From positions 57,426-121,425 of the forward strand of contig NZ_BGNG01000011.1 in assembly GCF_003203515.1 (NCBI RefSeq): DNA of 64,000 nt, read 5' to 3'. Of this stretch, positions 1 through 9,489 are shown one piece after another (the first letter of the stretch is position 1; the number at the start of each line of letters is the position of its first letter). The DNA comes from Glaciecola sp. KUL10. Its GTDB lineage: Bacteria; Pseudomonadota; Gammaproteobacteria; Enterobacterales; Alteromonadaceae. The notes under the pieces were generated by a model, which saw only the letters and a program-made list of their open reading frames with translations, made no database searches and was not told the origin of the DNA. The translations under genes were made by a program, and so were the position numbers.

Positions 1-7
1 GCAAGAC

Positions 8-1045
8 ATGTTTGAGTTTGCTTGGCCTTATGTATTTGCATTACTACCGCTACCTTTAATAGTCCGCCTGTTATGGCCAGCTAAACAGCAACAACAATCA
101 GCTGCATTGTTAGTGCCTAGCTTTATTAAAGGCTCAACAGGTCAGCAACAAGCCGCTACTAGTTCAATACTTAAACTCATATTTGCAACTATAATTTGGA
201 TATTATTGATTACGGCTGCCGCTAGACCACAATGGCTAGGTGAGCCAGTTTCAATACCCAATGAAGGCCGAGACTTGATGATTGCGGTTGATTTGTCGGG
301 CAGTATGAAAATGGAAGACATGGAAATCAACGGTCGCTTAGTTGATCGATTGGTTATGACCAAAAGCGTACTGACTGACTTTATCAAACGACGCGTGGGT
401 GATCGGCTTGGCCTTATATTATTTGCCGATACTGCATATTTACAAGCGCCGCTCACCTTTGACCGCGAAACCGTCGCCACCCTATTGGATGAAACCGTGA
501 TTGGGCTGGTTGGCGAAAAAACCGCGATTGGCGATGCAATCGGCTTGGCCGTAAAACGTTTTGACGACCGCGAAGACAGCAATCGCGTGCTGGTGTTAAT
601 GACTGATGGTCAAAATACCGCTGGGCGAATCTCACCAGAAGAAGCCAACGAACTTGCAAAGAACTTCAACGTTAAAATTTACACAATTGGTTTGGGCGCA
701 GATGAGAAAGTTATTAACAGCTTTTTTGGTCAACGCCGAGTGAATCCTTCAGCCGACCTCGATGAAGCGCTTTTAACTCGAATTGCCGAAAGCACCGGCG
801 GCGAATACTTCAGAGCGCGTGACCCACAATCATTAGAGAACATCTACAAAATACTCGACCAGCTAGAACCTGTTGCTGGTGAGGGTCAAAAATTAAGACC
901 GCTCACAGCCTTATTTTATGTACCGCTTATTATCGCACTAGGCTTAAGCGCCCTTTACGCCTTGATTACACTGTTAGGGCATTTATTCAATAGATTTAGT
1001 ATGTTCAAAAGCAAACAAAACGATGAAAATAAAGAGGTTGCGTAA
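8..1045 (+). CDS. batA: BatA-like von Willebrand factor A (VWA) membrane protein
   Basis: Membrane-anchored VWA protein of the Bat (aerotolerance-related) group. Hydrophobic helices lie near residues 6-24 and 54-72 and again near 305-325. Between them is a VWA domain with a complete MIDAS metal site: DLSGSM at 95-100 and a later TDGQNT loop. The ATG at position 8 is the first codon available, so an earlier start outside the window cannot be excluded, but 345 residues is normal for BatA. The stop overlaps the start of the next gene by one base, so the two are probably translationally coupled. In the usual arrangement MoxR and DUF58 genes lie just upstream, which would fall outside this window. 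The family's biochemical role is not settled; chaperone-like or envelope stress functions are proposed. Confidence 0.9.
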   Translation: MFEFAWPYVFALLPLPLIVRLLWPAKQQQQSAALLVPSFIKGSTGQQQAATSSILKLIFATIIWILLITAAARPQWLGEPVSIPNEGRDLMIAVDLSGSMKMEDMEINGRLVDRLVMTKSVLTDFIKRRVGDRLGLILFADTAYLQAPLTFDRETVATLLDETVIGLVGEKTAIGDAIGLAVKRFDDREDSNRVLVLMTDGQNTAGRISPEEANELAKNFNVKIYTIGLGADEKVINSFFGQRRVNPSADLDEALLTRIAESTGGEYFRARDPQSLENIYKILDQLEPVAGEGQKLRPLTALFYVPLIIALGLSALYALITLLGHLFNRFSMFKSKQNDENKEVA

Positions 1046-3021
1046 TGGATTCATTTAGCGCTGACTTGTTGAATTTTGATTGGCAAGCTTTTCATTTTAT
1101 TCGGTCTGAGTGGTTATACGCCATCCTGCCACTAATTATAGTTGCAGTATTATTAAAGAAAATTGAGGCTAAAAAAAGCGGTTGGCAAGGCATTGTCGCA
1201 AGTCATTTATATCAACACATGGTGATTAGCAAAGATAAGAAAGCCAGCACGCCACCGTTTACACTATTGGCGCTATGTTGGACTTTAGCTTGTATTGCCT
1301 TAGCGGGACCAACTTGGCAAAAACTGCCACAACCTGTTTACCAAGTTAACACTGGTAAAGTAGTGATCATGGACATGTCTTTATCAATGCGATCAACTGA
1401 CGTGAAACCTGATCGTTTGACACGCGCAAGGTTTAAGGTAATCGATCTACTTAATAGCATTGAAGATGGTGAAATCGGACTGGTGGTTTACGCCGGAGAT
1501 GCATTTACAGTAAGCCCACTGACCTCCGATGTTTCAAACATTACTGCACTTGTGCCCAGTCTTCGTCCTGAAATTATGCCAGTTTCTGGTAGCTATCCGA
1601 TTGCAGCTTTTGAAGAAGCAAAGCGTTTACTGAGCAGTGCAGGCTACACCAAAGGAGAAATCTATTGGTTAACAGATGGGATAGACTTTGGTGAGGTTAA
1701 TGAGTTAAGGGAGTTGATCGCACAAAGCGATTACCAAGTGTCTATTTTAGGCGTCGGCACCGACTCAGGCGCTCCGATCAAGCAAGTAGACGGCAGTTTA
1801 CTTAAAGACAACAGAGGCAATATTGTTATTCCAAAGCTTGAATCAAGATATCTTCGACAGTTAAGTGGTAGTCCAAACGTGCGTTATACCGGGTTAACAG
1901 TGGATGATTCAGATGTTCAATCAATGAAACTCGAGAGTATGCTGCTCGATCAAGAACAAGTTGAAGACGAGATACTAGGTGAAGGTGACCAATGGCAAGA
2001 TATGGGAGCTTTTGTGGTACTTTTATTTTTACCTCTCGCGGCCTATGCATTTAGACGAGGTATTTTAGCGCTGATTTTAGGTGTTGTGATGATTCAACCC
2101 AATCAGCCTGCTTTTGCTCAAGAGCAGAACCAACAGAGCCTCACGCAGACTATTAACCCTGCACCCTTTGCAAATGAATTTTTTCAAACTAAAAATCAGC
2201 TTGGTAAGCGAGCGTTTGAACAAGGTGATTTCGCTGCGGCAGCAGAACTTTTTGAAGATCCTATGTGGCAAGGTGCTGCGTATTATGAACAAGGTAATTT
2301 TGAAGCAGCACTCGAGCAATTCCAAAAAGCCGAAGGTCTTGAAGCACAATACAATCAAGCCAATGCATTGGCAAAGTTAGGCGATCTGCAATCAGCGCTT
2401 GAGTTATATGAAGACGTGTTATCAAAGAACAGCGACCACGAAAACGCGCTTCAAAACAAAGAAATTGTAGAAGAGTTGCTTGAGCAACAACAGCAGCAAC
2501 AACAGCAAGACCAACAAAACTCCGAACAAGGCGATGGTGAACAACAGGACGGCGAACAAGACCAAAACGACAGTTCACAAAATAGCGACCAAGGCGAACA
2601 ACAGCAGAGTGATCAACAACAAAATGGTGATCAAGATAACAGTGAACAACAAAATCAGCAGCAAGGTGAGCAACAAAACGCAGAGCAAGATCAAAATAGC
2701 GAAAACCAAAGTGATCAACAAAACGACCAGCAAGGCGAGCAAGACAACGAGCAAAGTGCCGAGCAAGAACAGCAAGACGAGCAGCAAGGTCAACAAGAGG
2801 GCTCGCAAGAAGAAAACGGTGAAGAGTCCACAGGCATGAGCCAAGCTCAACAAAGCGAAGAAGAGCTCACTCCCGAACAATTAGAGCAACTTCAGCGCGA
2901 CCGAGTCCTTTTAAACAAAGTACCTGACGATCCTGCATTTTTGCTGCAAAGAAAAATGTTACTCGAATCACAACAACGCAAGCGTGAGCGCGTTCCTAGC
3001 GCCAATAAAAAGGAATGGTAA
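1045..3021 (+). CDS. batB: BatB/BatC fusion: VWA domain plus TPR and Q-rich tail
   Basis: A 658-residue protein with two N-terminal helices (about 22-37 and 72-88), a VWA domain with MIDAS residues DMSLS at 110-114, a further helix near 320-340 and another near 344-362. A TPR-like stretch follows at about 385-475, then roughly 140 residues made mostly of Gln, Glu, Asp, Asn and Ser (about 478-620). This joins what are separate BatB (VWA) and BatC (TPR) proteins in Bacteroidetes; fused forms are common in gammaproteobacteria. The C-terminal region is probably periplasmic. The polar tail is built from CAA/GAA/GAC-type codons and its repetitive codon use leaves long spurious open frames on both strands. 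The start overlaps the batA stop by one base. Confidence 0.88.
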   Translation: MDSFSADLLNFDWQAFHFIRSEWLYAILPLIIVAVLLKKIEAKKSGWQGIVASHLYQHMVISKDKKASTPPFTLLALCWTLACIALAGPTWQKLPQPVYQVNTGKVVIMDMSLSMRSTDVKPDRLTRARFKVIDLLNSIEDGEIGLVVYAGDAFTVSPLTSDVSNITALVPSLRPEIMPVSGSYPIAAFEEAKRLLSSAGYTKGEIYWLTDGIDFGEVNELRELIAQSDYQVSILGVGTDSGAPIKQVDGSLLKDNRGNIVIPKLESRYLRQLSGSPNVRYTGLTVDDSDVQSMKLESMLLDQEQVEDEILGEGDQWQDMGAFVVLLFLPLAAYAFRRGILALILGVVMIQPNQPAFAQEQNQQSLTQTINPAPFANEFFQTKNQLGKRAFEQGDFAAAAELFEDPMWQGAAYYEQGNFEAALEQFQKAEGLEAQYNQANALAKLGDLQSALELYEDVLSKNSDHENALQNKEIVEELLEQQQQQQQQDQQNSEQGDGEQQDGEQDQNDSSQNSDQGEQQQSDQQQNGDQDNSEQQNQQQGEQQNAEQDQNSENQSDQQNDQQGEQDNEQSAEQEQQDEQQGQQEGSQEENGEESTGMSQAQQSEEELTPEQLEQLQRDRVLLNKVPDDPAFLLQRKMLLESQQRKRERVPSANKKEW

Positions 3022-4748
3022 TGATAAGTCGTACTATGGTGAAAATTAGTCACTTTTTCTTCATCAATTTTATCTTGTTTTTTGCGCTATCGGCGCAAGC
3101 AACCGTCACGAACATCGTTGCATCGGTTGATAAAAACCCGATCATGCTGGATGAATCATTGCAGTTAATCATAACCGCCACCGGCGAGGTCGATAATACA
3201 GATCTTGATTTAAGTGCCTTGGACAAAAACTTTAATCGACGCGGCACATCCATCAGCCGTTCAACTCAAATGATTAATTTTAACACCACCAAAACCACTA
3301 CGTGGACAACGCAGCTACTGCCCAGAGAAACGGGACGCTTTACCATTCCCTCATTTACGATTGACGGGCAAAGTACACAAGCATTTGATGTACTTGTAGT
3401 GCCTGTTTCAAGCGGCCAAGGGCAACAGGCTAGACAGTTTTATGTTACCGCTGAAGTCGATAAATCAGAGGTTTATTTACAACAACAAATTAAATATACC
3501 GTTAAAATTCATATGGCCGGCGATATTCAGCGAGGCAGTTTGCAGTCTCCTGAATTAGCAGGTGCGGTGATCAAGCAGCTTGGTGAAGACAAAGAATATC
3601 AAGACCTGCAAAATGGCGTACGCTATCGTGTGATTGAAAGGACCTTTGCGATTATCCCGCAATCGAGCGGCACGTTTTCAATCAATGGTCCTTTATTTCA
3701 AGGCGAAGTATTAACCGATTCCCGCCAAGGCTTTGGTTTTTTTAATCGCACAAAGAGTGTTAGTCGAAGTGGCCCTCGCCTAGAAATAAACGTTAAGCCC
3801 ATACCTGCAAACTACACCGAACATTGGCTACCAAGTGAATTTGTGCAACTAAACGAAGAGTGGCAAGGTGACGCAGATACATTCGTGGTTGGCGAGCCGA
3901 TCACGCGCACGCTAACACTTACCGCAGCAGGATTGGTTGAAGAACAACTTCCTGAAATCACGGCTAATTATCCGCCACAATTTAAAACTTATCCTGACCA
4001 AGCTTCCACTGCAACGGTTGACCAAAATAATATTTTATTTGCTCAACGTGTCGAAAACATCGCAGTGATTCCAAACGAACCCGGTACATTTGTGTTACCG
4101 GAAGTCACCGTACCTTGGTTTAACGTACTCACAGAACAAACCGAAATAGCCAAATTACCTGCGCGCAGTGTAACGGTAGTGGCATCAAGTGCCAGTGATA
4201 TCGCACAAACGACACCACTTCCACAAAGTCCTCAGCAAGACTTTGAAACTACTAATCCTGCTGATCGACCAAGTGTTGAAACTCAAGCTATCAAGTCTGA
4301 AAAACTAGATTGGCTGCACTGGGTATTAATCAGCGTCAATCTGCTACTAATGGCAGTTATCGCTGTTTTGATATTGACGCGAGCTTCAGCAAAAACCACA
4401 AGCAAACCACGCCCAGTGATACACACCCGCGCTAACAATGAAGCAAGTGCGTGGAAATCACTGCAAGCTAGCATCGCTGCCAAACGAAATAGCAGCATCC
4501 AAAGCGATCTCCTTTCGTGGTTAAAATTGGCAAGTGGTCAGTCTCAGCATTCAGCGGTCGGCATTTTATCTTCTTTGAATGCTCAAGCTTTAGTTGACCA
4601 GTTTAATCAACTGCAAGCGGCTCAATATGCGCCCAATGGCGCAAGCAGTCAGGTGGATATGAGCGAGTTTAAAAACAAGTTGAGCGAGTTGAGACAAGTT
4701 TTACTCGAACAAACTAAGCCGTCTGCCGTGCAGAAACTGTATTCTTAA
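3021..4748 (+). CDS. batD: BatD-like protein (oxygen-tolerance family)
   Basis: BatD family protein with an N-terminal signal sequence (hydrophobic stretch ending near AQAT), long beta-rich periplasmic region, one transmembrane helix near residues 435-457 and a short cytoplasmic tail. I place the start at the ATG at 3021, which overlaps the upstream stop as TAATG and follows AAGGA with a six-base spacing; an in-frame ATG also exists at 3015. Together with the two preceding genes it forms a batA-batB/C-batD operon, and the encoded proteins probably form one inner-membrane complex with periplasmic domains. No known catalytic motif is visible. Confidence 0.87.
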   Translation: MISRTMVKISHFFFINFILFFALSAQATVTNIVASVDKNPIMLDESLQLIITATGEVDNTDLDLSALDKNFNRRGTSISRSTQMINFNTTKTTTWTTQLLPRETGRFTIPSFTIDGQSTQAFDVLVVPVSSGQGQQARQFYVTAEVDKSEVYLQQQIKYTVKIHMAGDIQRGSLQSPELAGAVIKQLGEDKEYQDLQNGVRYRVIERTFAIIPQSSGTFSINGPLFQGEVLTDSRQGFGFFNRTKSVSRSGPRLEINVKPIPANYTEHWLPSEFVQLNEEWQGDADTFVVGEPITRTLTLTAAGLVEEQLPEITANYPPQFKTYPDQASTATVDQNNILFAQRVENIAVIPNEPGTFVLPEVTVPWFNVLTEQTEIAKLPARSVTVVASSASDIAQTTPLPQSPQQDFETTNPADRPSVETQAIKSEKLDWLHWVLISVNLLLMAVIAVLILTRASAKTTSKPRPVIHTRANNEASAWKSLQASIAAKRNSSIQSDLLSWLKLASGQSQHSAVGILSSLNAQALVDQFNQLQAAQYAPNGASSQVDMSEFKNKLSELRQVLLEQTKPSAVQKLYS

Positions 4749-4790
4749 AATACTATTAAAATAATAAGAAAGATAAAAGGACAGAACAAC

Positions 4791-6677
4791 TTGAAAACAA
4801 ATACCACTTCGACGTTTTACAAACAAGGCCTCAAAGTCTTTGCTCTATCGGCAGTATTTACTGCAATTACTGCCTGCTCACCCGCCCAAGAAGCTAGTAA
4901 TACAAATACGGCTTCGCAGCAGGCTCAAGCAACAACAGAGCAGAGCGTACAAAGCGAATCCGCCAAATTGGCCTCGTTTTTCGAACAAAGTTTTGATGAA
5001 GATTTAAAGCGCTCTCCCATGTATCAATCCTATTTAGGCTATAAGTGGGATTATGACAAATGGGGAGATATCTCAAACGCACGATCCGATGAAGATCTCG
5101 CCATCATGAAGCAACGCCTAGCGACCGCTCAATCATTTGACCAAAGTGCATTAGACGATTCAGAAAAAATGAGCCTTGCGATTTATATCGCCGATTTAGA
5201 AAGACGCTTAGCGAATGACGAATACCGCCTTCATACCTATATCATGCATCAGTTTAGAGCATGGCATACCACTGTCCCTAGCTTTTTAATTAACATTCAC
5301 CGAGTTAGCGATAAAAGCGATGCGCAAGCTTATGTCAGTCGTTTAGAAAAAGTATCACCTTTGTTTGATCAAGTCGTCGAGCAACTTAGATTGAGAGAAG
5401 AGTTAGGCGTATTTCCACCAAAGTGGGCTTATGACCAAATGATTCAAGCGTCGGCTAACGTAATTAAAGGCAATCCATTTACTGAAAGTAGTACTGACTC
5501 AACTATTTGGATTGATTTCAAAAGCAAGGTAGATGCTTTAGAGATTTCCAATGCAGAAAAAACAGCGCTTGTAGAGCAAGCCCGTTCAGCACTGGTAAAT
5601 CAAGTCATGCCTGCTTACCAAAAACTGATGGCTGAACTTGAAAAGCAAAGGCAACTCAGCCCTGAAGGCGACGGCGTATGGCGTTTACCTGATGGCAGTG
5701 AGTGGTACAAAAACCGTTTAGAATGGTTCACCACTACCGATTTAAATGCAGAAGAAGTACATAGGATTGGTTTGCAAAATGTTGAGCGCATTCACAATGC
5801 GATGAAAGAAATCATGCAACAAGTCGGCTTTGACGGCAGCATGAAAGACTTTTTCGAATTTATGCGCAACGACGACCAATTTTACTATGCCGACAGTGAT
5901 GAGGGTCGCGAGCGCTATATGCGCGAGGCCAAAGAATACATTGATAAAATGGAAGCCAAAATCCCTGAATATTTTGGGATCACACCAAAAGCACGCATGA
6001 TTATCAAGCGCGTAGAAGCCTTTAGAGAGCAATCAGCGGGTAAAGCTTTTTATCAAAGTCCATCAAAAGACGGTTCTCGTCCGGGAATTTACTACGCCAA
6101 TTTATACGACATGCGCAGTATGCCCACTTATCAAATGGAAGCTTTGGCCTACCACGAAGGCATTCCGGGGCACCATATGCAACGCGCCATCGCGCAAGAG
6201 CTTGAGGGCATTCCTGAATTCCAGAAATATGTCTCATTTACTGCTTACACAGAAGGTTGGGGCTTATATACCGAAGAACTGGGCAAAGATATGGGCTTTT
6301 ATGAAGACCCCTACTCTGATTTTGGCCGCTTAGCGATGGAGTTATGGCGAGCATGCCGTCTAGTGGTAGATACCGGCATCCACGAAATGAAATGGTCGCG
6401 CGAAAAAGCCATTCAATACCTGATTGATAATACACCTAACCCTGAGGCTGACTCGGTAAAAGCAATTGAGCGCTATATTGCCATGCCGGGGCAAGCGACC
6501 GCTTATATGATTGGAAAGCTAAAGATCATGGAGCTTAGGGAAAAAGCGAAAAACGCATTGGGTGACAAATTTGACTATCGTGGTTTTCATGATGAAATAT
6601 TGAAAGATGGCCCCGTTCCAATGACTTTACTGGAGCAAAAAATTGATGCGTGGATTGAGTCTAGCAAAAAGGCTTAA
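4791..6677 (+). CDS. DUF885 family lipoprotein, predicted metallo-hydrolase
   Basis: A 628-residue DUF885 protein exported as a lipoprotein: a basic N-terminus, hydrophobic segment and lipobox ending in ITAC, giving Cys29 as the lipidation site. The family motif HEGIPGHH (455-462) and the following YTEGWGLYTEE segment (about 485-495) resemble a zinc-binding gluzincin-like site, so peptidase activity is likely but inferred. The start is TTG, chosen because AAAGGA lies about nine bases upstream and because it gives the intact lipoprotein signal. It begins 42 bases after batD and could be read through from that operon or have its own promoter in the AT-rich gap. A hairpin follows the gene. Confidence 0.85.
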   Translation: MKTNTTSTFYKQGLKVFALSAVFTAITACSPAQEASNTNTASQQAQATTEQSVQSESAKLASFFEQSFDEDLKRSPMYQSYLGYKWDYDKWGDISNARSDEDLAIMKQRLATAQSFDQSALDDSEKMSLAIYIADLERRLANDEYRLHTYIMHQFRAWHTTVPSFLINIHRVSDKSDAQAYVSRLEKVSPLFDQVVEQLRLREELGVFPPKWAYDQMIQASANVIKGNPFTESSTDSTIWIDFKSKVDALEISNAEKTALVEQARSALVNQVMPAYQKLMAELEKQRQLSPEGDGVWRLPDGSEWYKNRLEWFTTTDLNAEEVHRIGLQNVERIHNAMKEIMQQVGFDGSMKDFFEFMRNDDQFYYADSDEGRERYMREAKEYIDKMEAKIPEYFGITPKARMIIKRVEAFREQSAGKAFYQSPSKDGSRPGIYYANLYDMRSMPTYQMEALAYHEGIPGHHMQRAIAQELEGIPEFQKYVSFTAYTEGWGLYTEELGKDMGFYEDPYSDFGRLAMELWRACRLVVDTGIHEMKWSREKAIQYLIDNTPNPEADSVKAIERYIAMPGQATAYMIGKLKIMELREKAKNALGDKFDYRGFHDEILKDGPVPMTLLEQKIDAWIESSKKA

Positions 6678-6693
6678 GGCTTAAAAAAGGAGT

Positions 6694-6729
6694 CGACTCT
6701 CGCTTAGGTACAATCCATTGCGAGAGTCG
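6694..6729. terminator. Hairpin between convergent genes
   Basis: A perfect 10-bp inverted repeat, CGACTCTCGC with GCGAGAGTCG, separated by 16 bases, lies between the 3' ends of the DUF885 gene and the convergent GGDEF gene. There is no strong T tract on either side, so it is a possible bidirectional transcription stop or RNA 3'-end protector rather than a textbook intrinsic terminator. Confidence 0.5.
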
Positions 6730-6749
6730 CCATGTTTAACAGTTTCAAT

Positions 6750-8081
6750 TTAAATACTTTTCGCCTGCAATGCTGCATCATTTTTAAGATTTTTTTCAAT
6801 GTATCTTTTCATGTTAAGCCGAACCTTTTCTTTTTTTTCGTCATACATCTTAGTGTCAGCTCGCTTAATATAATCCAAAATATCCTGATAATTTTTAGGC
6901 TCACCATAGGCTAGACCGATGCTAGCGGTTACCCCAAACCATTCAGACGCCTTTCGATCAAACGCTTCTTTAACACGGTTACAGATGGCTTGAATAAATC
7001 TGACATCGCATTGATTTAACAAAACGACAAACTCATCACCACCCCACCGCGCTAAAACGTCTTGATCACGCAACAATATCTTTAATTCTTTTGCGACTTT
7101 GATTAATACCTCGTCACCAGCTTCATGGCCATGTTTGTCGTTGACCGGTTTAAACTCATCTAGATCTATAAACATAACACCCAAGACTGAGTTAACTTGG
7201 CGCTGACAATTTGCGACACAAAATGAAGCAATATCCTCAAAGCCATGACGGTTATAAATTTTAGTAAGTTTATCGTAGTGTGCAATGTCTCTGAGTTCAG
7301 AAGCGTGCTGTTCGGCTTGTTTGTAAACTCTAAATTTCTTGATTAAGTTTACAGCTCTCAATGAAAACTGAAGAGGTAAAACTGGCTTCATTAAAAAGTC
7401 ATCTATGCCAAGAAAGAACAAGCCAGTCTGAACTTGTAAGGTGCTAATACTAGAGAGCACCATGATAGGTATTTTGTTAAAAATTATAGTTTCGTTATGG
7501 CGCATACTGTGAATAATTCGTTGTCCTTGCCCTCCGCCTTCTAGATTCAAATCGGTCACAACTAGTTCAATAGATTCATTCTTCAGAATTGCATCGGCGG
7601 CGTCACAGTTATCAGTTTGAATGACCTCACAATTGATTGACTTTAGAATTTTGGAGTAATAATCCGAGACAGCGCGATTGTCCTCAACTAATAATACTTT
7701 TGCACCTTCAACACTTTTGGGGAATGTCGCAATTTTCGAGAGTGTATCAGCAAGCGCAGGTAATTCTTGTTTGAAAAACACATCCGTAACGCCCAAGTCA
7801 AATGCTTGATCCATTGCGTCTTGCGTGAGATCACTGGTGAATAAAAAGAGCGGGGTTTCTTTGTTGAGCTTACTTGTGCGAGTATGTTTAACCATGTCCG
7901 CCAACGAGCCCTGTGCAAACTCTTTAGAAGTAATTATCGCATCGTATTTATCTTTTTGAATTGATTGGATTCCACTTTCACCAAAGTATTCAAATTCAAC
8001 CCATTGTGTGTCTCGAGGAGAACATGCTTTCTTTGTAATCTCTCTCATGGTACCACTTGATTCAAATAACGCTATTTTCAT
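6750..8081 (-). CDS. PleD-like diguanylate cyclase (REC-REC-GGDEF)
   Basis: Cytoplasmic response regulator with two receiver-type domains and a GGDEF domain, the same order as PleD. The first receiver (about residues 1-115) has lost the phosphorylatable Asp. The second (about 130-245) keeps the acidic pocket, the acceptor Asp near 177 in VVTDLN, the Ser switch residue and the Lys of MKP. The cyclase domain carries an intact GGDEF near 345-349, and RDQD five residues upstream matches the product-inhibition I-site. It should make cyclic di-GMP when phosphorylated. I use the ATG at 8081; a TTG 15 bases earlier is also open. No histidine kinase is adjacent. Confidence 0.9.
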   Translation of the reverse strand: MKIALFESSGTMREITKKACSPRDTQWVEFEYFGESGIQSIQKDKYDAIITSKEFAQGSLADMVKHTRTSKLNKETPLFLFTSDLTQDAMDQAFDLGVTDVFFKQELPALADTLSKIATFPKSVEGAKVLLVEDNRAVSDYYSKILKSINCEVIQTDNCDAADAILKNESIELVVTDLNLEGGGQGQRIIHSMRHNETIIFNKIPIMVLSSISTLQVQTGLFFLGIDDFLMKPVLPLQFSLRAVNLIKKFRVYKQAEQHASELRDIAHYDKLTKIYNRHGFEDIASFCVANCQRQVNSVLGVMFIDLDEFKPVNDKHGHEAGDEVLIKVAKELKILLRDQDVLARWGGDEFVVLLNQCDVRFIQAICNRVKEAFDRKASEWFGVTASIGLAYGEPKNYQDILDYIKRADTKMYDEKKEKVRLNMKRYIEKNLKNDAALQAKSI

Positions 8082-8325
8082 TACTTCTGTTTCCAAGTTA
8101 AACTAATAAAATGCGAATGGCGCATAACCCTGTAAGTTATATCGTACATTATTAGCACTTTATTAGTATTTAGCCTATTTTTTATTTCATTTTTGGCTAA
8201 ATTTTATACTTTGGAATAAATTTCAAATGAAATATTTAGTACCAACTCATTACATTGAGCAATCTAAGTGTTTGCACCACGTTCTTGCAATTCCATAGGT
8301 TTGGTCCCAAAACTAATCAGCAGTT

Positions 8326-8793
8326 TTAGGTCTTTGCGCACTCACCAGATTGGTCAATAAATGCCTCGAGATCATGCTTAAATAACGCTCTCATTGAAGG
8401 TGGAATCGACGCTTTGGTATAGGACTTAGCATCAACGACAACATATGTTGTTTTTGCTGTTGCAACAAGTTTTCGCTCATTATGCTTGTCTACAAACATT
8501 TCAGTCTGTAATCGAAAGGAGGTATTCCCAACATGATCCAGCTTGCAAGCTAACAACAATATGTCATCGAATACAGCTGAAGCTTTCCAATCAAGTTGAA
8601 GACTGACGACCTGGTTGTCGTATCCACTCTCTAGTAATGCTTGAAAAGACCCGAGTAATGCTCGCATATACTCAGTGGCCGCCAAGTCTGCATAATCCGC
8701 ATATCTTGCGTTAAACACCACTTGCTGGGCATCACACTCAGAATACCGAACGCGAATTCTTAAACTTACTTCATGCTTACCAATTGAATGCAT
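8326..8793 (-). CDS. YbgC/FadM-type acyl-CoA thioesterase (hotdog fold)
   Basis: A 155-residue single-domain hotdog thioesterase of the 4-hydroxybenzoyl-CoA thioesterase/YbgC group. The N-terminal signature VRYSECDAQQVVFNARYADY includes the family's Asp residue in the active-site loop. The start at 8793 (MHSIGKHEV) is preferred over an ATG-like extension at 8850 because it gives normal family length and has AGAGAG about nine bases upstream. It stands alone between the GGDEF gene and the divergently transcribed sigma factor. The acyl-CoA substrate cannot be told from sequence. The 229-base AT-rich gap downstream (8097-8325) holds nothing I recognise. Confidence 0.82.
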   Translation of the reverse strand: MHSIGKHEVSLRIRVRYSECDAQQVVFNARYADYADLAATEYMRALLGSFQALLESGYDNQVVSLQLDWKASAVFDDILLLACKLDHVGNTSFRLQTEMFVDKHNERKLVATAKTTYVVVDAKSYTKASIPPSMRALFKHDLEAFIDQSGECAKT

Positions 8794-8931
8794 AACGATT
8801 AACTCTCTAAAATATTTGATGCCAAACATCACAACTTCATCACAATTCACTCATTTTTCCAAACCGAAGTCGATAAAAATCCATTTATCACTTAGGCTTA
8901 TGTCACGATTTGTTTATACAAGAAAAAAATT

Positions 8932-9489
8932 ATGTTTTCAGGAAAGAAAAAATCTACGGCCACGGTCTCTTCTGACATGATGAAAAAACAACAACGATAT
9001 GAAGCCCTAGTCAAAGCCCTACATGCAGATGTGTATCGCTATGCATTGTGGCTAATAAAAGACAAGGCAATAGCCGAAGACGTGGTTCAAGAGACATTTT
9101 TGAGGGCTTGGAAATCACTTGATTCTCTAAAAGATGAAGCTGCCGCTAAGTCATGGTTGATTACCATTCTTCGGCGCGAAAACGCCCGTAGATTCGAACG
9201 TAAACAATTCGACTTAGTAGATATAGATGATGTTTCGGTAGCTGATCCAAATGATATTAATGATGTGGCACTTGAACATCGCGAATTACGCAATATTATG
9301 TCGAGCTTGAACGAAGAGTATCGAGAGCCTTTGATGCTCCAAGTTATCATGGGCTTTACAGGTGATGAAATTGCGAAGCAGCTAGGGTTAAACAAAAATA
9401 CTGTTATGACACGATTATTTAGAGCTCGAAATCAAATTAAAGATGCTTTAAAAGCAAATGAAGAAATGGGAGTGACCGTAAATGGATGA
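8932..9489 (+). CDS. ECF-type RNA polymerase sigma factor
   Basis: A 185-residue sigma-70 family protein with only regions 2 and 4, as in the extracytoplasmic function group. Region 2 covers about residues 25-95, including the core-binding segment AEDVVQETFLRAWKSL. Region 4 covers about 120-175 with the helix-turn-helix GFTGDEIAKQLGLNKNTVMTRLFRAR. The stop overlaps the start of the DUF3379 gene by eight bases. This sigma/DUF3379 pair is common in marine gammaproteobacteria and the partner is probably its anti-sigma factor. The upstream gap of 138 bases to the divergent thioesterase should hold its promoter, which I could not define. Confidence 0.9.
   Translation: MFSGKKKSTATVSSDMMKKQQRYEALVKALHADVYRYALWLIKDKAIAEDVVQETFLRAWKSLDSLKDEAAAKSWLITILRRENARRFERKQFDLVDIDDVSVADPNDINDVALEHRELRNIMSSLNEEYREPLMLQVIMGFTGDEIAKQLGLNKNTVMTRLFRARNQIKDALKANEEMGVTVNG

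Noticed and set aside
2480..2880. Open frames on both strands across the Q-rich tail of the BatB fusion
   Set aside because: They arise from the repetitive CAA/GAA codons; they lack ribosome sites and have low-complexity translations.
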